Below are positions 12,364 to 24,240 of a DNA stretch of 64,000 nucleotides, one piece after another; positions within the stretch are counted from its first letter, which is position 1; each line of letters begins with the position of its first letter. The notes below the pieces were generated by a model. It did not search any database. It was not told the origin of the DNA and saw only the letters and a list, made by a program, of their open reading frames with translations. The translations under genes and the position numbers were made by a program. The stretch lies in the NCBI RefSeq assembly GCF_910592395.1, contig NC_088325.1:6167501-6231500 (forward strand), read 5' to 3'. Origin of the DNA: Lineus longissimus. Its lineage: Eukaryota; Nemertea; Pilidiophora; Heteronemertea; Lineidae.

Positions 12364-12729
12364 GTAAGTTCGGTTTTCTTTATTGACACTGCGGCGGTTA
12401 TCTATCGCGCAAATCTTAAACTAAGATATATTCAAAGTGAGCAAATTTATATTGATGTTTTTGCACTGTAAAAAAATCCACTTCCATATTTTGTGAACAT
12501 TTTTTAAGACAACGTTCAGTTGATCAAATACGTCTGTGATTTTGGCAGATGTTCAAAGAATGAGGATTTTCATGAGTGACCGTTAGGTGTTCTCTTTTGA
12601 TTATTAGTTATGTCTTAGCTGAGAATCTGACAAGAATTTCGTAACAATTGTGGATGTAGATGTACACGTGATTGAACAAGATGTTAACTAAGAATATTAT
12701 GATGATCTTATCACCATTTTAGACCTGGG

Positions 12730-12860
12730 TTCTTTGTGCTTCCCACCCACTAGTAGAAGACTTTCCGACTTCTTAACGGTTTCTCTAACTGTTTCCCGAT
12801 TTATCCGATAAAAGTTAGACATTGTCAGACTCTGAAATCTCCATGCGTTCTTAAAAAACA
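12730..12860 (-). repeat. Inverted copy of a short dispersed repeat
   Basis: CCCACTAGTAGAAGAC, TTCCGACTTCTTAACGG and TTAGACATTGTC are the reverse complement of sequence at 11890-11970. Related copies lie at 32560-32710 and 40680-40800. It looks like a non-autonomous element with a GTCGGACA-rich end and a TACTAGTG terminus. Family unknown. Confidence 0.55.
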
Positions 12861-13325
12861 AGCCTTTAGAGGAAAACTTGTTTTAGGAAGAGGCAAAAAT
12901 CCTCAACAAAACCGGCTTTTTGGAGTGTTCTGCATTTTAATTCAATTTATTTGTTGATGTTGTCCTTTTTAAAGCAAAATTTAACCTCGTTCATGCTCAA
13001 AGTATATTTTATTGAAGATATGATGACCTCAATACAACATTATACATTTGTATGTGGTTATAAAGTATACTGGTTTTAGAGGCGTGACATCCATTTTTTA
13101 CTTGTCTGAGCAGTCGTGCATTATACTATGTTCTAAAACAACTCGGTTTAGAATGAACCGCACATTACAGTGTAAATGCACAACGCGCCAATGAAGCATC
13201 GTTATGAATTCAGCGGTTATGGTAGAATGTGGAATGTGGAAACATTTTAAAAGCATTCAAAACCATATTATTCGCTATTTAATTTGAGATGTTTTAGAAT
13301 AGAAATTGATTTCACTGTCGGTAAT

Positions 13326-13423
13326 GATTGTCTCACCTGAACTTCTCGGGTGGAGCTGAAATGTTGGCCAAAACATTTCTGGTCTACATTTAAGCTCCCC
13401 CTCGCAGTTTTGGTGAGACAATC
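13326..13423. repeat. Foldback element (MITE-like)
   Basis: A 98-bp imperfect palindrome with 12-bp perfect arms GATTGTCTCACC (13326-13337) and GGTGAGACAATC (13412-13423). Non-coding, in the intron between the two Ig exons. No clear target duplication. Confidence 0.55.
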
Positions 13424-13746
13424 AATACTTCCGGTTCGGTATCAAATCTTTAAACCATGGCACAACTCCGCAAAGGTTAAGTCTATCCCAACCTCGACAA
13501 TCATTTATGCTGAACTACTGATATTGTGATCTAGATAAATGGACTCCCGCTATTGCATGCTGAAACTCCTAAAAGTTTCAGCCACACTGCGAGTTTAAGG
13601 TAGGATGACTTAGGTTTAACGTTGCCATAAAATAACACTTAGTCTTTTGCTCAACCGAGATCATGTCTCAAAATTACACAGCTACAATTCACATCATTTA
13701 GAAGTGGTAGGAACCCATATCCATGCTCCCTCCTGTCCACTTGCAG

Positions 13747-14055
13747 ACCCTCCTAGATTACCACCCGGTTTAAAATTGAAGTCCGACGTTGTGGGAGAAA
13801 ATGGGAAGGAGGCTACGTTTGAACTGTTAATCACCGCCAACCCGATACCAGCCAATAATGGTTACGTTTGGTCCAAGGTCAAAGACGGCATCCCGCTGGC
13901 GATCTCATCGCGAGAATATGAAATATTTTCCGGGTCAACATGGAGTAAGTTGATCATCAAAAACGTTAAATCACATGATTATACACACTACACGTGTTCT
14001 GTGAAAACCAACGGATTTCAAGCGAAAATCTTCAAGTTCAGGCTTATAAAAGCAG
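13747..14055 (+). CDS. Receptor gene exon c: Ig-like domain 2
   Basis: Predicted 309-bp exon; acceptor CTTGCAG ends at 13746 and donor GTAAGTTC starts at 14056, phase 1-1. Joined to the preceding exon it gives the linker motif PPRLPPG, common at Ig-domain borders. The 103 residues contain a core tryptophan (YVWSKV) and an F-strand HDYTHYTCSVKT. The usual B-strand cysteine is missing: that strand reads ATFELLITAN, so the canonical disulfide cannot form. Such cysteine-less Ig-like domains are known among fast-evolving receptors and adhesion proteins. It lies between Ig domain 1 and the FN3-like exon, so it is extracellular. Ligand unknown. Confidence 0.82.
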
Positions 14056-14872
14056 GTAAGTTCCTAAGTTGTTGATGTTGTATAAACGTGATAAGTAAAT
14101 CAAATTATATTGAATAAAAATTAAAATGCCTTTATTACAAACTAACTGTTTTACGTTCTATCAGTATAGAAGTTGATAAACACAGTTGACATTTACGACG
14201 ATAAACATGAATAAACAAATAGACGCACAATAAAAAGTACAAACCGATGAAACGGAGGCATCGGATCAGTCATCATGTAATCGTTTCATCTTGAGATCAA
14301 TCACTGTTTCACAGAAAGCCCGTTCAGGCTGATGATGTTCCCTTTTGCATTCATTAGATTTTTCTTCAAATATTTTTCTTCAAAGTTAAATTGCGGGGTG
14401 ACAAATATGCGTACAACGACTCGCTAAACTAGTCATATTGTGAACATTGGAGAAAAACAATGTTCGTTATCATCCACTGCACAAATATGAAAAGGTTGAC
14501 AAGAAGAACATAATTGTCTGACCTTGAACATGCTTGAACTATTGCGTTTTGTCTTAAATCTGTCACACCCGATTAGGAGCCGTTCATTGCTTGTTCATTA
14601 GCATGTTGTAATAGTAAATACATTTTACTTTTTTAAAGACAAATTTTAAGTTCTCTATGAAAGGTACCTTTTTGGATCTTACTTTACGCCGTAGATCATA
14701 CTTACGCACACGTGTATGCTGATATATTCCCTGAATGACGGCGAGCAACAGGCATGCCAGGGTGAAGCCATGTTTCTGTATTGGAACACATGTCATTGAT
14801 ACTTGGTACACCACCCAGAACTACATATCAGCTAAAGGGGATTTCACACGACCAACAATTTAGCCCGAGTAT

Positions 14873-15100
14873 ATGGCATGCCGTGTGTCCAATAATTAAG
14901 AAAACCTAGTTTTATGGAAGAAAACATGGTTTTCTTAAACATGGTTTTCTTGCATAAAACTAAGTTTTGAAAGAATAAAACCAGGTTTTCTTCAATAAAA
15001 CCAGATTTTCTTCAATAAAACCAGGTTCATCTTTTCAATAAAACCAGGTTTTCTTCAATAAAACCAGGTTTTCTTAATTATTGGACACACGGCTTGCCAT
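14873..15100. repeat. Foldback element with internal minisatellite
   Basis: Arms of about 43 bp (14873-14915 and 15058-15100) are near-perfect inverted repeats containing GTGTGTCCAATAATTAAG. Between them a 19-20-bp unit (TTCAATAAAACCAGGTTTTC) is repeated about five times with variants, itself hinting at shorter palindromes. Lies in the intron before the FN3-like exon. Confidence 0.75.
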
Positions 15101-15447
15101 ATGAGTACTCATTATATGTTCTCGGGCGGTGAAAGTACCTTCTCATTTCCTGTTTAAAAGTCTGGCACAGGTCAGTTGGCTGGAATTGGCTTGATGTACA
15201 GTACATGCCGTGAATAGGGCCCGAAATAAGGTTACATTCAGAAACTCCTTAACTTGATATTGAAGTAATTGTTCCGGTATCGACTGTAGGCGCGGGATCG
15301 GCATTATATTGCTTGTACGAAATTAGCTTTAATCAAAATAATTGTGTCTAATAGCATTTATGATTACTCCTAGACTTATACTTTAACGCGTTGTATCATT
15401 GAATCATTAATCAACAACCACCAATTCAATTCAATTTGATACTGCAG

Positions 15448-15744
15448 CGGTGGAGATATCCGAAATCACCGTCACTGGTCGAAGCCGGACGGACAACAGA
15501 GTCACCATAAGCTGGAAACAAGTAATCGGAACATATACTGTAGTAAAGGTCAAATACTGCCAAACCGGCACAGATTACTGCGAGAATTACATCGTACCAA
15601 ACACCGAAGATACCACCGCAACTTGGTTCGTTGATCCAGATAAAACGTATTATTATTATATAATAATGGAAGATGGTGATATTGTTGTCTACATGAGCAA
15701 CCGCCTTGTTGTTGTTGATGACAGCGATGACAGGGAAAGGATGG
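15448..15744 (+). CDS. Receptor gene exon d: fibronectin III-like domain
   Basis: Predicted 297-bp exon; acceptor TACTGCAG ends at 15447 and donor GTAAGTTA starts at 15745, phase 1-1. The 99 residues show an FN3-like pattern: VEISEITVTG near the start, NRVTISWKQV (B strand with Trp), YTVVKVKYCQ (C strand), PDKTYYYYIIMED (F strand), ending in an acidic stretch VVVDDSDDRERMG close to the membrane. Two extra cysteines (KYCQTGTDYCENY) may form a local disulfide. FN3 domains commonly separate Ig domains from the membrane in receptor tyrosine kinases, phosphatases and adhesion molecules. The fold is inferred from pattern only. An atypical Ig-like domain is the alternative. Confidence 0.75.
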
Positions 15745-16001
15745 GTAAGTTATACGTCAGTAGTACACGATCGGGCATGAACGACCATGTCATCTTGGTC
15801 AGATTGGTACTCAACATGCACTGTGGCACCATGGTCTTATTACGCCAATTATATTATTATGCCCCATATTACGCTATACAACCAATTCTTGGGAGCCCCC
15901 TCCCCTGCAGCGCCAAGTTGTTTATGCACGGAAGGACACGTATTGATAAATACATTTTATTTAAGTTGCATTTATAAATTTTAATATATTCTATTTTACA
16001 G

Positions 16002-16080
16002 TTGGTGTGTATTTTAGTGTCGGCTTGATTGGTGCAGTCATGTTAACGACAACAGTCGTCATTTTGGCTTTCGCTCCATG
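16002..16080 (+). CDS. Receptor gene exon e: transmembrane segment
   Basis: Predicted 79-bp exon; acceptor TTTTACAG ends at 16001 and donor GTAAGCAT starts at 16081, phase 1 in and phase 2 out. It encodes about 26 residues, almost all hydrophobic (YFSVGLIGAVMLTTTVVILA), long enough for one membrane-spanning helix. The split codon joins exactly to the exon at 24241, whose first residues (KQRLDLKRSKK) are strongly basic as expected for the cytoplasmic stop-transfer side. It is too short to be noticed as an open frame, but both splice sites and the phase continuity support it. Together with its neighbours it defines a type I single-pass receptor. Confidence 0.85.
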
Positions 16081-17355
16081 GTAAGCATCAAAATTAGTTG
16101 TTAATTTATGAGCTAGGCCTGTTCACATCATGTCATACACCACGAAAAATTGATGGCATGTCTATTATACTCCATGTAGACAGGCCATTATTCCTATTTG
16201 GCCTTTTAAAACAAAGATCGGTAGATACAGGCTTTCCGCAGTTGCGACTTAGTACGCCTTACGAGCTATTATATGACGCCATTACGAGAAGTATTTGAAA
16301 GATATTATACCCATAACGTATTTTGAAGAAAGATGTCGAGACAGTTCGAAAAAAATCCTGAACACCAATTAATTGTACGTGCTTCTTGAAGAAAACTTGC
16401 AATTGACATGATAGGCGAATCGTTTATATAAACGACATTTTGCGAAGAAGAGGACGAAATAATGTTTACCAGAACTGTCAAATTCCAACCAGACATGTAT
16501 TTTCACATTATTAGACATATCCCATACTCGTTTTTCCAATATTATGGTTCATAAATTGGTGGATTTGAGGGTGTCACATATATGTTGCCACCATGCAGCT
16601 ATTGGTGGCGGTAGTGAAACACAACTGATGCGACTATGCACAGATGGAAGAAAATGAAGACATAAGGCGATGTCAAAAATGCAAATTATTTATCGTTCCC
16701 AGAGGTAACATTGACTTTCTGTGAACCTTACTAACAAGTTTATCAACTTTCAGCAGTGTTGGCTGTTTGACCAATCCAGTGAGACATTGAGACATTGCAC
16801 TACCATGACTAATGACTGATTATCTGAACTTGAAGAGAAACTACAACAAAGACTTATTATCTGCCTCACAAGCAAGGCATACATCTGCTCAGGCCAACAG
16901 TAGCTCCAGCTATCTAATCCTCATGCTTATGAATGTCATAGTATATGTGATGCATACCGGTGTGACAGCGGATATAGTCCCCCTGGAGTCATAGTCCGGT
17001 AGCATTGTATTTGACCAATTAAGCAGCATGATCTATTGTACCGCTAACCCTAACCAAAACATTTAGCAATGCAGGCTATTGTTACACGGACTATCAGCCC
17101 TATGACTACTATCCCCGCCACACCGGCAACATGATTATGTGGCATAGGTCAGCATGTATAAGGTCACTACTGTATGCATAGTGGCCACTTTAATGTGGCC
17201 AGTCGATAAAATACCCCCTGGTCTATTTCTTATTCTTTGAAAATCACTCCTATTTACTAACTACTATTTCTACATGTTCTAAAACAAATATTTTACTAAA
17301 CTGATAAAGATTGTCACTGCATTCCTCTGAGACAAGACCACAATTAATTTTTTCA
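16081..17355. other. Intron sequence, no gene recognised
   Basis: First part of an 8.2-kb intron. Only short open frames without domain signal. The remainder of the intron is filled by the repeats and DNA transposons listed next. Confidence 0.5.
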
Positions 17356-17780
17356 GCCTTTTAGCAGTTAAATTGTCAATGTTTGACCGCGACGCATCAA
17401 ATACTGCGTGGGGTTGTGAATCTGAAATTTAGATTACGTTATTCCGGACAGTCGGGCAAGTAAATGGTGAAAAATAAACTGGTAGTTGAAAACGGAATTT
17501 TTTTGATAATCGACAAATTAGACAGACTTTGATATTTCCACTCTTTTCAGCCAACTGGCAGAAAAAACTCAAAACACGCTCCCTATTACCCAATTAGCAA
17601 AATACGAAATTAATTTTTTCATCAAATAATTTCTTTATATCTGTAGACTTGCCACAGCAAATATGTTTTCAATACCTCTCCAAATATGTACTTGAGAGTT
17701 AAAAACATGCACTCGTCTAATTGATAGGCCTTGACCCTCCAACCTATGAATATATTCATTAGTGGTCTTGTCTCAATGAA
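17356..17780. repeat. Repeat copy 1: the empty pogo target site
   Basis: About 308 bp (17356-17663) repeat almost exactly at 18043-18349, and the following 117 bp (17664-17780) match 23459-23576. Copy 1 is therefore the undisturbed version of the sequence into which the pogo-like element (18350-23456) inserted, with the single target TA at 17662-17663. A 14-bp block (17729-17742) is inverted relative to copy 2. Confidence 0.85.
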
Positions 17781-18042
17781 GGTAGATTTCAGGGTTAACA
17801 TTTTGAGAATTTTTCCAAACTAATGTAGATGACATCCCACAACTCTCCAACAAAGGAAAGTGATATCTGGACATTTTTGGAGAAATGAAAGACATTTCAA
17901 AGAGTGGTACAACTGTGCCAAAAGCGACGAAAGAGGACAAAATCGACAAAAAGTCATGATTTTGCAGCCAACAGCACCAAATTCAAAGACCAGCCCTGGC
18001 CAGAATAAGCAAGCTATGGAGCTGAAAATTTAGATTTGTTAA

Positions 18043-18349
18043 GCCTTTTAGCAGTTAAATTGTCAATGTTTGACCGCGACGCATCAAATACTGCGTGGGG
18101 TTGTGAATCTGAAATTTTGATATGATATTCCGGACAGTTGGGCAAGTAAATGGTGAAAAATAAACTGGTAGTTGAAAACGGAAATTTTTTGATAATCGAC
18201 AAATTAGACAGACTTTGATATTTCCACTCTTTTCAGCCAACTGGCAGAAAAAACTCAAAACACGCCCCCTATTACCCAATTAGCAAAATTCGAAATTAAT
18301 TTTTTCATCAAATAATTTCTTTATATCTGTTGACTTGCCACAGCAAATA
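18043..18349. repeat. Repeat copy 2, left part (filled site)
   Basis: Direct repeat of 17356-17663, interrupted after the TA at 18348-18349 by the pogo-like transposon. It continues on the other side at 23459-23576. Confidence 0.85.
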
Positions 18350-19069
18350 CTGTAGTTTCATGAAAATAACACCACTTCATTAACAGCCGGTGTCGCCGCC
18401 CCTGACTCATAGGGTGGCGAACAGAGCTGTTGAGAAGGCCGATCATTGGCTGGGATTCCAGAGAGGGTTGTCCAGGCCTCATATCCAATATACTTCAGTT
18501 TCGAGTCCAATCCTTATTGTTTAGGTTGTTGAAACCGATTCGTAGGTCTCATATGAATGCATGATAATGGGATCGGGCCTTCGGCCATTGTACTGAGTGT
18601 CCCAGAACATTTTCAACTTATCGTCATTGGTAGTGTATAGGGTGTCCCAGTGCTAATGGCTGATAGTGTACAGGGTGTCCATGAAAAAAGTCCAACTGAC
18701 ATATTGGCTTCTGCTGGTTTTAGGGACTGACCTGCCCTTTCAAAGTGAGGCACTGCTCAGGGAGGTAATGGAGCATGTCTTCGGGTCTTATCATCCCTTA
18801 CCAGCTTCGGGCTTTCAATGATACTTGGCAGTGCGAAATTGGTAAGAATGAGAAGTTGTCCGTCACATAACTGGAGACAAAACCGAACATCCCTCTGATG
18901 TACAGTCTTGTCCAAAGTGATCAATGAAGGAATAAAAAAGAACGATGCAAATCCCGATTCAATTTTTATTCAAACCTAAAGATACACATTATTAGACTGT
19001 CCAGCGTTCAGAATCGTACACACAATCATTCACAATACCCACAGTCAATTCAAGTCCATCACAATGTCC

Positions 19070-19320
19070 TCCTCGAACAACATTCACGAACTCCGGTCCA
19101 TCCACGGCAGTCTCCTCCTCTTCCTCCAAGATAGCATGTGGTTCAGCTTCGATTGGCCTTGGTCGAAACGATGCTTCAAATCAGTTGACGATAACGTCCT
19201 CATCAACACCATCCCAGGCACCTCTGATGATGTTGGTCACGTCTCTCAGGCCGATGTGAGGGCAGTCTCCTCGTTCGTCCGTGTGGTCCTTCTTCCACGA
19301 TTTCCATTGTCGTGACCAGT
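19070..19320 (-). pseudogene. Pogo-like transposase, C-terminal part
   Basis: On the minus strand this reads QWKSWKKDHT, then RDVTNIIRGAWDGVDEDVIV, a stop (TGA near 19178), and FEASFRPRPIEAE followed by an acidic tail. This matches the C-terminal region after the catalytic domain in pogo/Tigger transposases, where a tryptophan-rich segment and an acidic tail follow the last aspartate. It was separated from the body of the gene (21858 onward) by the nested element. Joining the two halves at the nested element leaves the frames one base out of register, so the excision-equivalent is not exact or a base was lost. Confidence 0.6.
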
Positions 19321-21857
19321 CAGTTGGCCGCGGCCCCATTTCCGCGTAATTCTCTCTGCGCTATGACGTCACTGCATATCATTACGAGCTCATTATCGCG
19401 TACATTTAGGCGTGAAAAATATGAAGTCGGAAATCGATCCTAAACTTGCCAAAATCTTTCTGAATGACATGTAAACGGAACATATTATTCTAGATGAAAC
19501 ATTAATTAGTAGTTTCATTAAGAAAAAAGTGTAAAAAGTCCTGAGGTTTGCTGTTTACGTGACTTTGAACAGCGGTCGTCGCCCGAAAATTTGCAATTTT
19601 TTCACGTAATTTTGTTGAATAAATGCACCTAACTCATCAAAAACATCGCGCGTGCTCAGAAGTAATGACTGATATTTATTGTTATATGTATCTTTGACTG
19701 AATAACAAGATAGTAAAAATGATTATTTCTGCCGCACGGCTAGAAAATACGTTTAAGTTGCCTCTGATTTTTGTCAGAAAATGTTGCAGCCGGATTTAGG
19801 TTCCGACCACACCCGAAGTTGAGCCGAAGAGGCCCGAACACTAGGATCGCCACCATCGCTACAAAACGTGTTCTAGAATACTGATTATGAAAACTTGTCC
19901 AATAGCCCATCCTGCCGTCCCATCCCTCCTTTCATGAGACCACCATTGCCCAAATTTAATGACAAAATGATGCAAAGAAGAAACTTAACATTAAAGATAA
20001 CTAATCCTCTCTTCTGCATCTTGAAACTCTTTAACAGTGAAACGCTAACATTGAAACAAGAACACCAATAACAACAGACAGTCAATTGTTGAAGGGTGTA
20101 AAACACAATGCCAAATTCAAATTCTTGCAAGTGGTGCTGTTGAACTTTTCAAGTGGAAGGAATCAAACTTATTTTCATTCGTGACGTTATTTGCTAATGA
20201 TTGTTTACACCATTCAACAGCTTGACATGTTCATCAAACCCGATTGACTGGAGAAGTGAAAGTATTAGCTGAAAGATAAAGCAGATTTTTCCTGAATGAC
20301 AACAGCCTGGATGTACAATTACAACAGTCAAATTGATGACAAACTTCAAGTTAAACCAATCACAATCTTGCAGGAAGATGTCCTGTAATAGGTTAAGTTT
20401 ACACCTTCAACACTGGCATTGGTCATGCTGCTCAAATTACATACTTTATCAGCTTTTTGGTATTATCTTTTACTGATACAGCAACTCTAAAAATGAGATG
20501 ATGGCAAGTTCTGTGCGCGATGTCTGGCACAAAATAACTCTTGTGGGGGTACTGATGAGGCTATTCCCGGCTTTATAAGCCTCATTGATGGCTTGGAAGC
20601 CCGTTCAGACCCAGGCCAGGGTCAGGGAAAATAAACTATCCATCCAAAGGTCGTCCAAAATTACCAGACAATGCCTATTATTGAGCCATGTCACCTAGTA
20701 GGCCCTGGTGTTTTGGACCGTGATGATCCACATTGTAATGTGTATATGATTTCTTTTCCTGAACTATGGCAGCCTTTTACAGGCAAATCTGGCAAAAAAA
20801 GTGCCTAAACATAGGCAACTAAAATTACCAAACAAACAAAAGATATATCATTATGAGAAAGTTTATTTTCACAGAGGATATACAGAGAAATTTCTGAAGA
20901 ATCAGCCGGATTGCCCAACAGTAGTAGTAGACATCTCAGTCACCTGGATCTTTTCGGAATTGAAGCATCATGGCTCATGCTTTACTGTTTGAGCACATCC
21001 ACACAAATCGATAGTATTCCTGGTCAATATCAATGACGATATGGTGGAACACATGACATACCTCCAGTCTCATAACATAACAATAACATAACACTCACTC
21101 AGTCACTGTCGCTCTGACATTTCTGACGACTATTCTACCAGTAGCTTTATCAAAAGGCTCAAAATCATCTGGTCATTTGGCCACAAGTTGTAGAAATTAT
21201 AGTCAGACCAAGCATATTCATCAACAGAACTCAAACAGGCTACCATCATGCCATTCTCACTTTTAACCACAATTTTTTTGAGACACGCTGTGCATTAAAA
21301 TATTTTTACACTATCGCGTCGTGCACGCAATTGCCGCGAAAAACGGCTTGATTAACATCACGTGATCCAAAACGTCATAAATATTAATGAGATTTCTTCG
21401 AAAAATCACCAAATTAAGTGCCAAAAAAGAAATATTTAGGAAACCGGGTGCTCAAATGTTTTAAAAGATATGAATTCATTTAGGATTGGTCAACCACTTC
21501 GCAAAAAATCAATTTACCAAATATCGCCGCAAAGCTGAAAAATATCTTTGAGTGAGGTATGTTCAGCGAAGATTGCGAAAATATCATATTTCGAAAAATT
21601 GATCAAACTCGGTTGATTTTGCTTGGAATTTGATGAAATAAACACCAATTTTTTCTTTCAATAACTAACAATTTCGCCATCTTTGATCAATCGCTCTCCC
21701 CGAACAGTCGTGCATGCTACAGAGGTTTTAGTCTCTGCCACAAATATGGCGCGAATTAGTATCAAATTTTTACCGATAGGTGACAGTAGCAGCGCAACGC
21801 AGAGAGAAACGCTCTTTTGGCGCTGCGAACGGGGGCGCGGCCAACTGACTGTGACAT
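19321..21857. mobile_element. Nested DNA transposon, unclassified
   Basis: About 2.54 kb inserted within the pogo transposase gene. The ends are inverted repeats CAGTCAGTTGGCCGCG (19321 onward) and its complement ending at 21857. Similarity continues imperfectly for about 60 bp (including TTCTCTCTGCG on both arms). TGAC occurs on both outer sides (19317-19320 and 21858-21861), a possible 4-bp target duplication. The interior has no long open frame and no recognised transposase domain, so it is probably non-autonomous. Superfamily not assigned. Confidence 0.65.
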
Positions 21858-22924
21858 TTGAATGACTTCATGACTGCAACGTCTAACGGTTGTACGAGTG
21901 ATGTGCAACCAGCAGGTACGTAATCCAGGCTGCCTCTCATGTCGCGGACTCTCGTCCGGAAGTTCTCTGTCCGGTGGACCCGATAATGATCGACGATTAT
22001 CAGGAACTGGTCGGCCTCGTTGTCGGTGACGTGGGGTGATAGGACTTCATCTAACCAGTGGTGCGCCGTTTCCTCCCTCATCCAACCAGTTTCCGACTGG
22101 GTAATCTTTACATCTGCTGGTGGGTTGTATTGGAGGGCTGCAAACACCCGGACGAAACCTCTTCTGGGGAAGGTGATGTGCACCGGCAACTTTGCTCCAG
22201 AGGCTGCGATGCAGAGGGTGACGGTGTCTCCCAGCTTGGTATTGGACCTGGATGATCGGACGTCTATGGCCTTCTCCCCCGTGGTGTTGGCCGTGTACAT
22301 GGTTCTCATATCAAACAGGACAAAGGTTTGGTCCATGTTAAAGAAGAACCGCATCTGTATATCAAGACGATCGATGCTCCCAGTAACCGCATCTCGGAAG
22401 GTCTGGATCCTTGCAGCAGCATCAGCGGGGACGGTCGTTGTATTATTGGTCACCTTCCGTAGGGACACGTGGCGTCTCTTCATCAAGCCCTCCACCCAGC
22501 CTATGGATGCGTTGAAATCCCATAGCTGAGGGCGACAATGCTGAATCCCTTCTCTGACATCTTGGGCTAACGCATTCCACCAGCTTTGTCACACTACCAA
22601 CGCCTTATCTTGAATGTCGAGAACGGAGACTGCGAGGCGACGCTTTCTCATCTGCTGCAGCCATTGGTAAAGCTGGTCCTCAACCTGTGGCCATAACGGA
22701 TCACGGGGCTCCATCACCGTCTTCTCCCAGCCATGCCCTTGTTCTTGCTTCTGCTCGAGGTCCTCGAGATTCCACCTTCTGAACGTCTCCCAGGGGATGC
22801 TATAGTGGGCGGCGAACTCTCTCATACTGCGCACCAGTGCCTCCTTCTGGTCTCTCAGGTAGGCAAGTTTTTCTGTCACGGTGTAGCGCCGGCGTCGTTT
22901 TCTCAGCAGCTCTACAGCATCCAT
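21858..22924 (-). pseudogene. Pogo/Tigger-like DDE transposase, main part
   Basis: Minus-strand gene starting at the ATG at 22924-22922 (MDAVELLRKRRRRYTVTEKL), a basic N-terminus followed by an HTH-like region (MREFAAHYSIPWETFRRWN) of the pogo/CENP-B type that binds the element ends. One in-frame TGA (22591-22589) interrupts the frame. It then runs on to the DDE domain: NMDQTFVLFDM with the first Asp, LIIVDHYRVH with the second, VPAGCTSLVQPLDVAVMKSF with the third, spacing DD35D. It breaks off just after FKC, where the nested transposon begins at 21857. Three defects (nonsense codon, nested insertion, further stop in the C-terminal part) make it inactive, but the perfect terminal repeats suggest it could once be moved in trans. 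Confidence 0.88.
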
Positions 22925-23458
22925 TGTCGCACAGGTTGTCTGCAATGTGGGTACCCTCAGTGGGGCTTCATTTATAGGCCTAAGAGGCCCTAGAATTACA
23001 CAAGAAAACCACAAATCCTAGAAACTTCGATTCTGCTTTCTCCCACGTAGGCCTAGGGAGTCTAAATAAAAAAGAGGGTTGTAGAAAAACAGAGGATGAA
23101 CTCCTCGTTTTTCTTCGGAATTTCGTGACTACTCTCATTGCCTGAATCTCACTTTGCTTTACTAATGCAAGCATTCGTAGATTTTCCTTCAGAGTTTCAA
23201 TAAGGCCTCTTTGTTTTGGGGGGTTTGCATCAATCTAAAAGGTGCTTCAGTTTTATGAGACAACCTGTAAAAACGGTCCGCGAGTGGCCTTACCATTTAC
23301 ATCATTCCACATGCGCACTCATCGACCAATAGGCCCACAACACTTCGAATCAATAGAGCTGCGAAGTCACTCATTGGTTCCCTCTGGTGAATAGACTCGA
23401 GAGAAGAGGCCGGGCCTTGAATATCCCGAAGTGGTGTTATTTTCATGAAACTACAGTA

Positions 23459-23576
23459 TTTTTTCAATACCTCTCCAAATATGTACTTGAGAGTTGAAAA
23501 CATGCACTCGTCTAATTGATAGGTTGGAGGGTCGAGGCCTATGAATATTCCTATGGTGTTGTCTCCTCTCCATGTG
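23459..23576. repeat. Repeat copy 2, right part
   Basis: Matches 17664-17780 immediately after the right TA of the pogo-like element (CAATACCTCTCCAAATATG and following). Contains the inverted 14-bp block at 23524-23537. Confidence 0.85.
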
Positions 23577-23997
23577 CTTCCAATGGGGCTGCCATGTTGA
23601 ATTTGCACTAGGCTATCACAGGGCCATTTAGCGGCGATAAAACAGACTACAGATGGCAACGTTTTAATTTAAGTGGCTGTGTTTCCTCCGTTGACCTGCT
23701 TAATGTAGCCGGGATGTAAAAAAGGGTTAGACGCTTGTTCAACGTTTCTATCGTTCTTGGTTTCACGCAAAATATCATATTATGATAAGATTTTACGTAC
23801 CATATATTCGGGGATTCACATCGATACGATGGCCTGTAATATAGGTGGAAATAGTGTTAATTGGTAACCAGTACGTAGTAGGCCTATGGTATACATATCG
23901 TCTCATAATTGATTTTATACAATTATACGTTTACATTTTGTAAGGTATAATATCGGTTGTAATGACTCAAAATGGAAACTATCAACATAATGAAGAA

Positions 23998-24187
23998 CAG
24001 TAGAACCTTCCTTTTGCATACACCTGTCTATTGAGGACACACTCTCTATTAAGGACACTAATTTTGCTCCCGATTTGGGTGTTTTCAATTCAATTCGATC
24101 TCTCTAATGATCAGAACACCTCTCTAGAAAGGACATCACCTGTCAGTCCCGAGGGTGTCATTAATAGAGAATAGAGTGGTTCTACTG
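23998..24187. mobile_element. Small MITE next to the last receptor exon
   Basis: 190 bp between CAGTAGAACC (23998-24007) and GGTTCTACTG (24178-24187), with internal copies of a CTCTCTA..AGGACA motif. It ends 53 bp before the exon at 24241, so it lies close to that exon's branch-point region. No coding capacity. Confidence 0.65.
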
Positions 24188-24240
24188 TATGAAATAGTAA
24201 TGCCGTTTAATTACAAAGTTGTTTGTTTTGCTTTCCACAG

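Larger units (their letters stand above)
18350..23456 (-). mobile_element. Pogo/Tigger-like DNA transposon, complete ends
   Basis: Bounded by a perfect 29-bp terminal inverted repeat (18350-18378 and 23428-23456, starting CTGTAGTTTCATG) and a TA on each side (18348-18349 and 23457-23458), the target duplication of Tc1/mariner-pogo elements. The paralogous empty site at 17662 confirms both ends. The transposase is on the minus strand (21858-22924, with its C-terminal part at about 19070-19320), split by a nested 2.5-kb element at 19321-21857. Without the nested piece it is about 2.6 kb, a usual Tigger size. Confidence 0.9.

Noticed and set aside
20801-20992. 63-codon open frame inside the nested DNA element
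   Set aside because: No transposase or zinc-finger motif; too short to classify the element.
22020-22529. 169-codon + strand open frame
   Set aside because: Antisense shadow of the pogo-like transposase.
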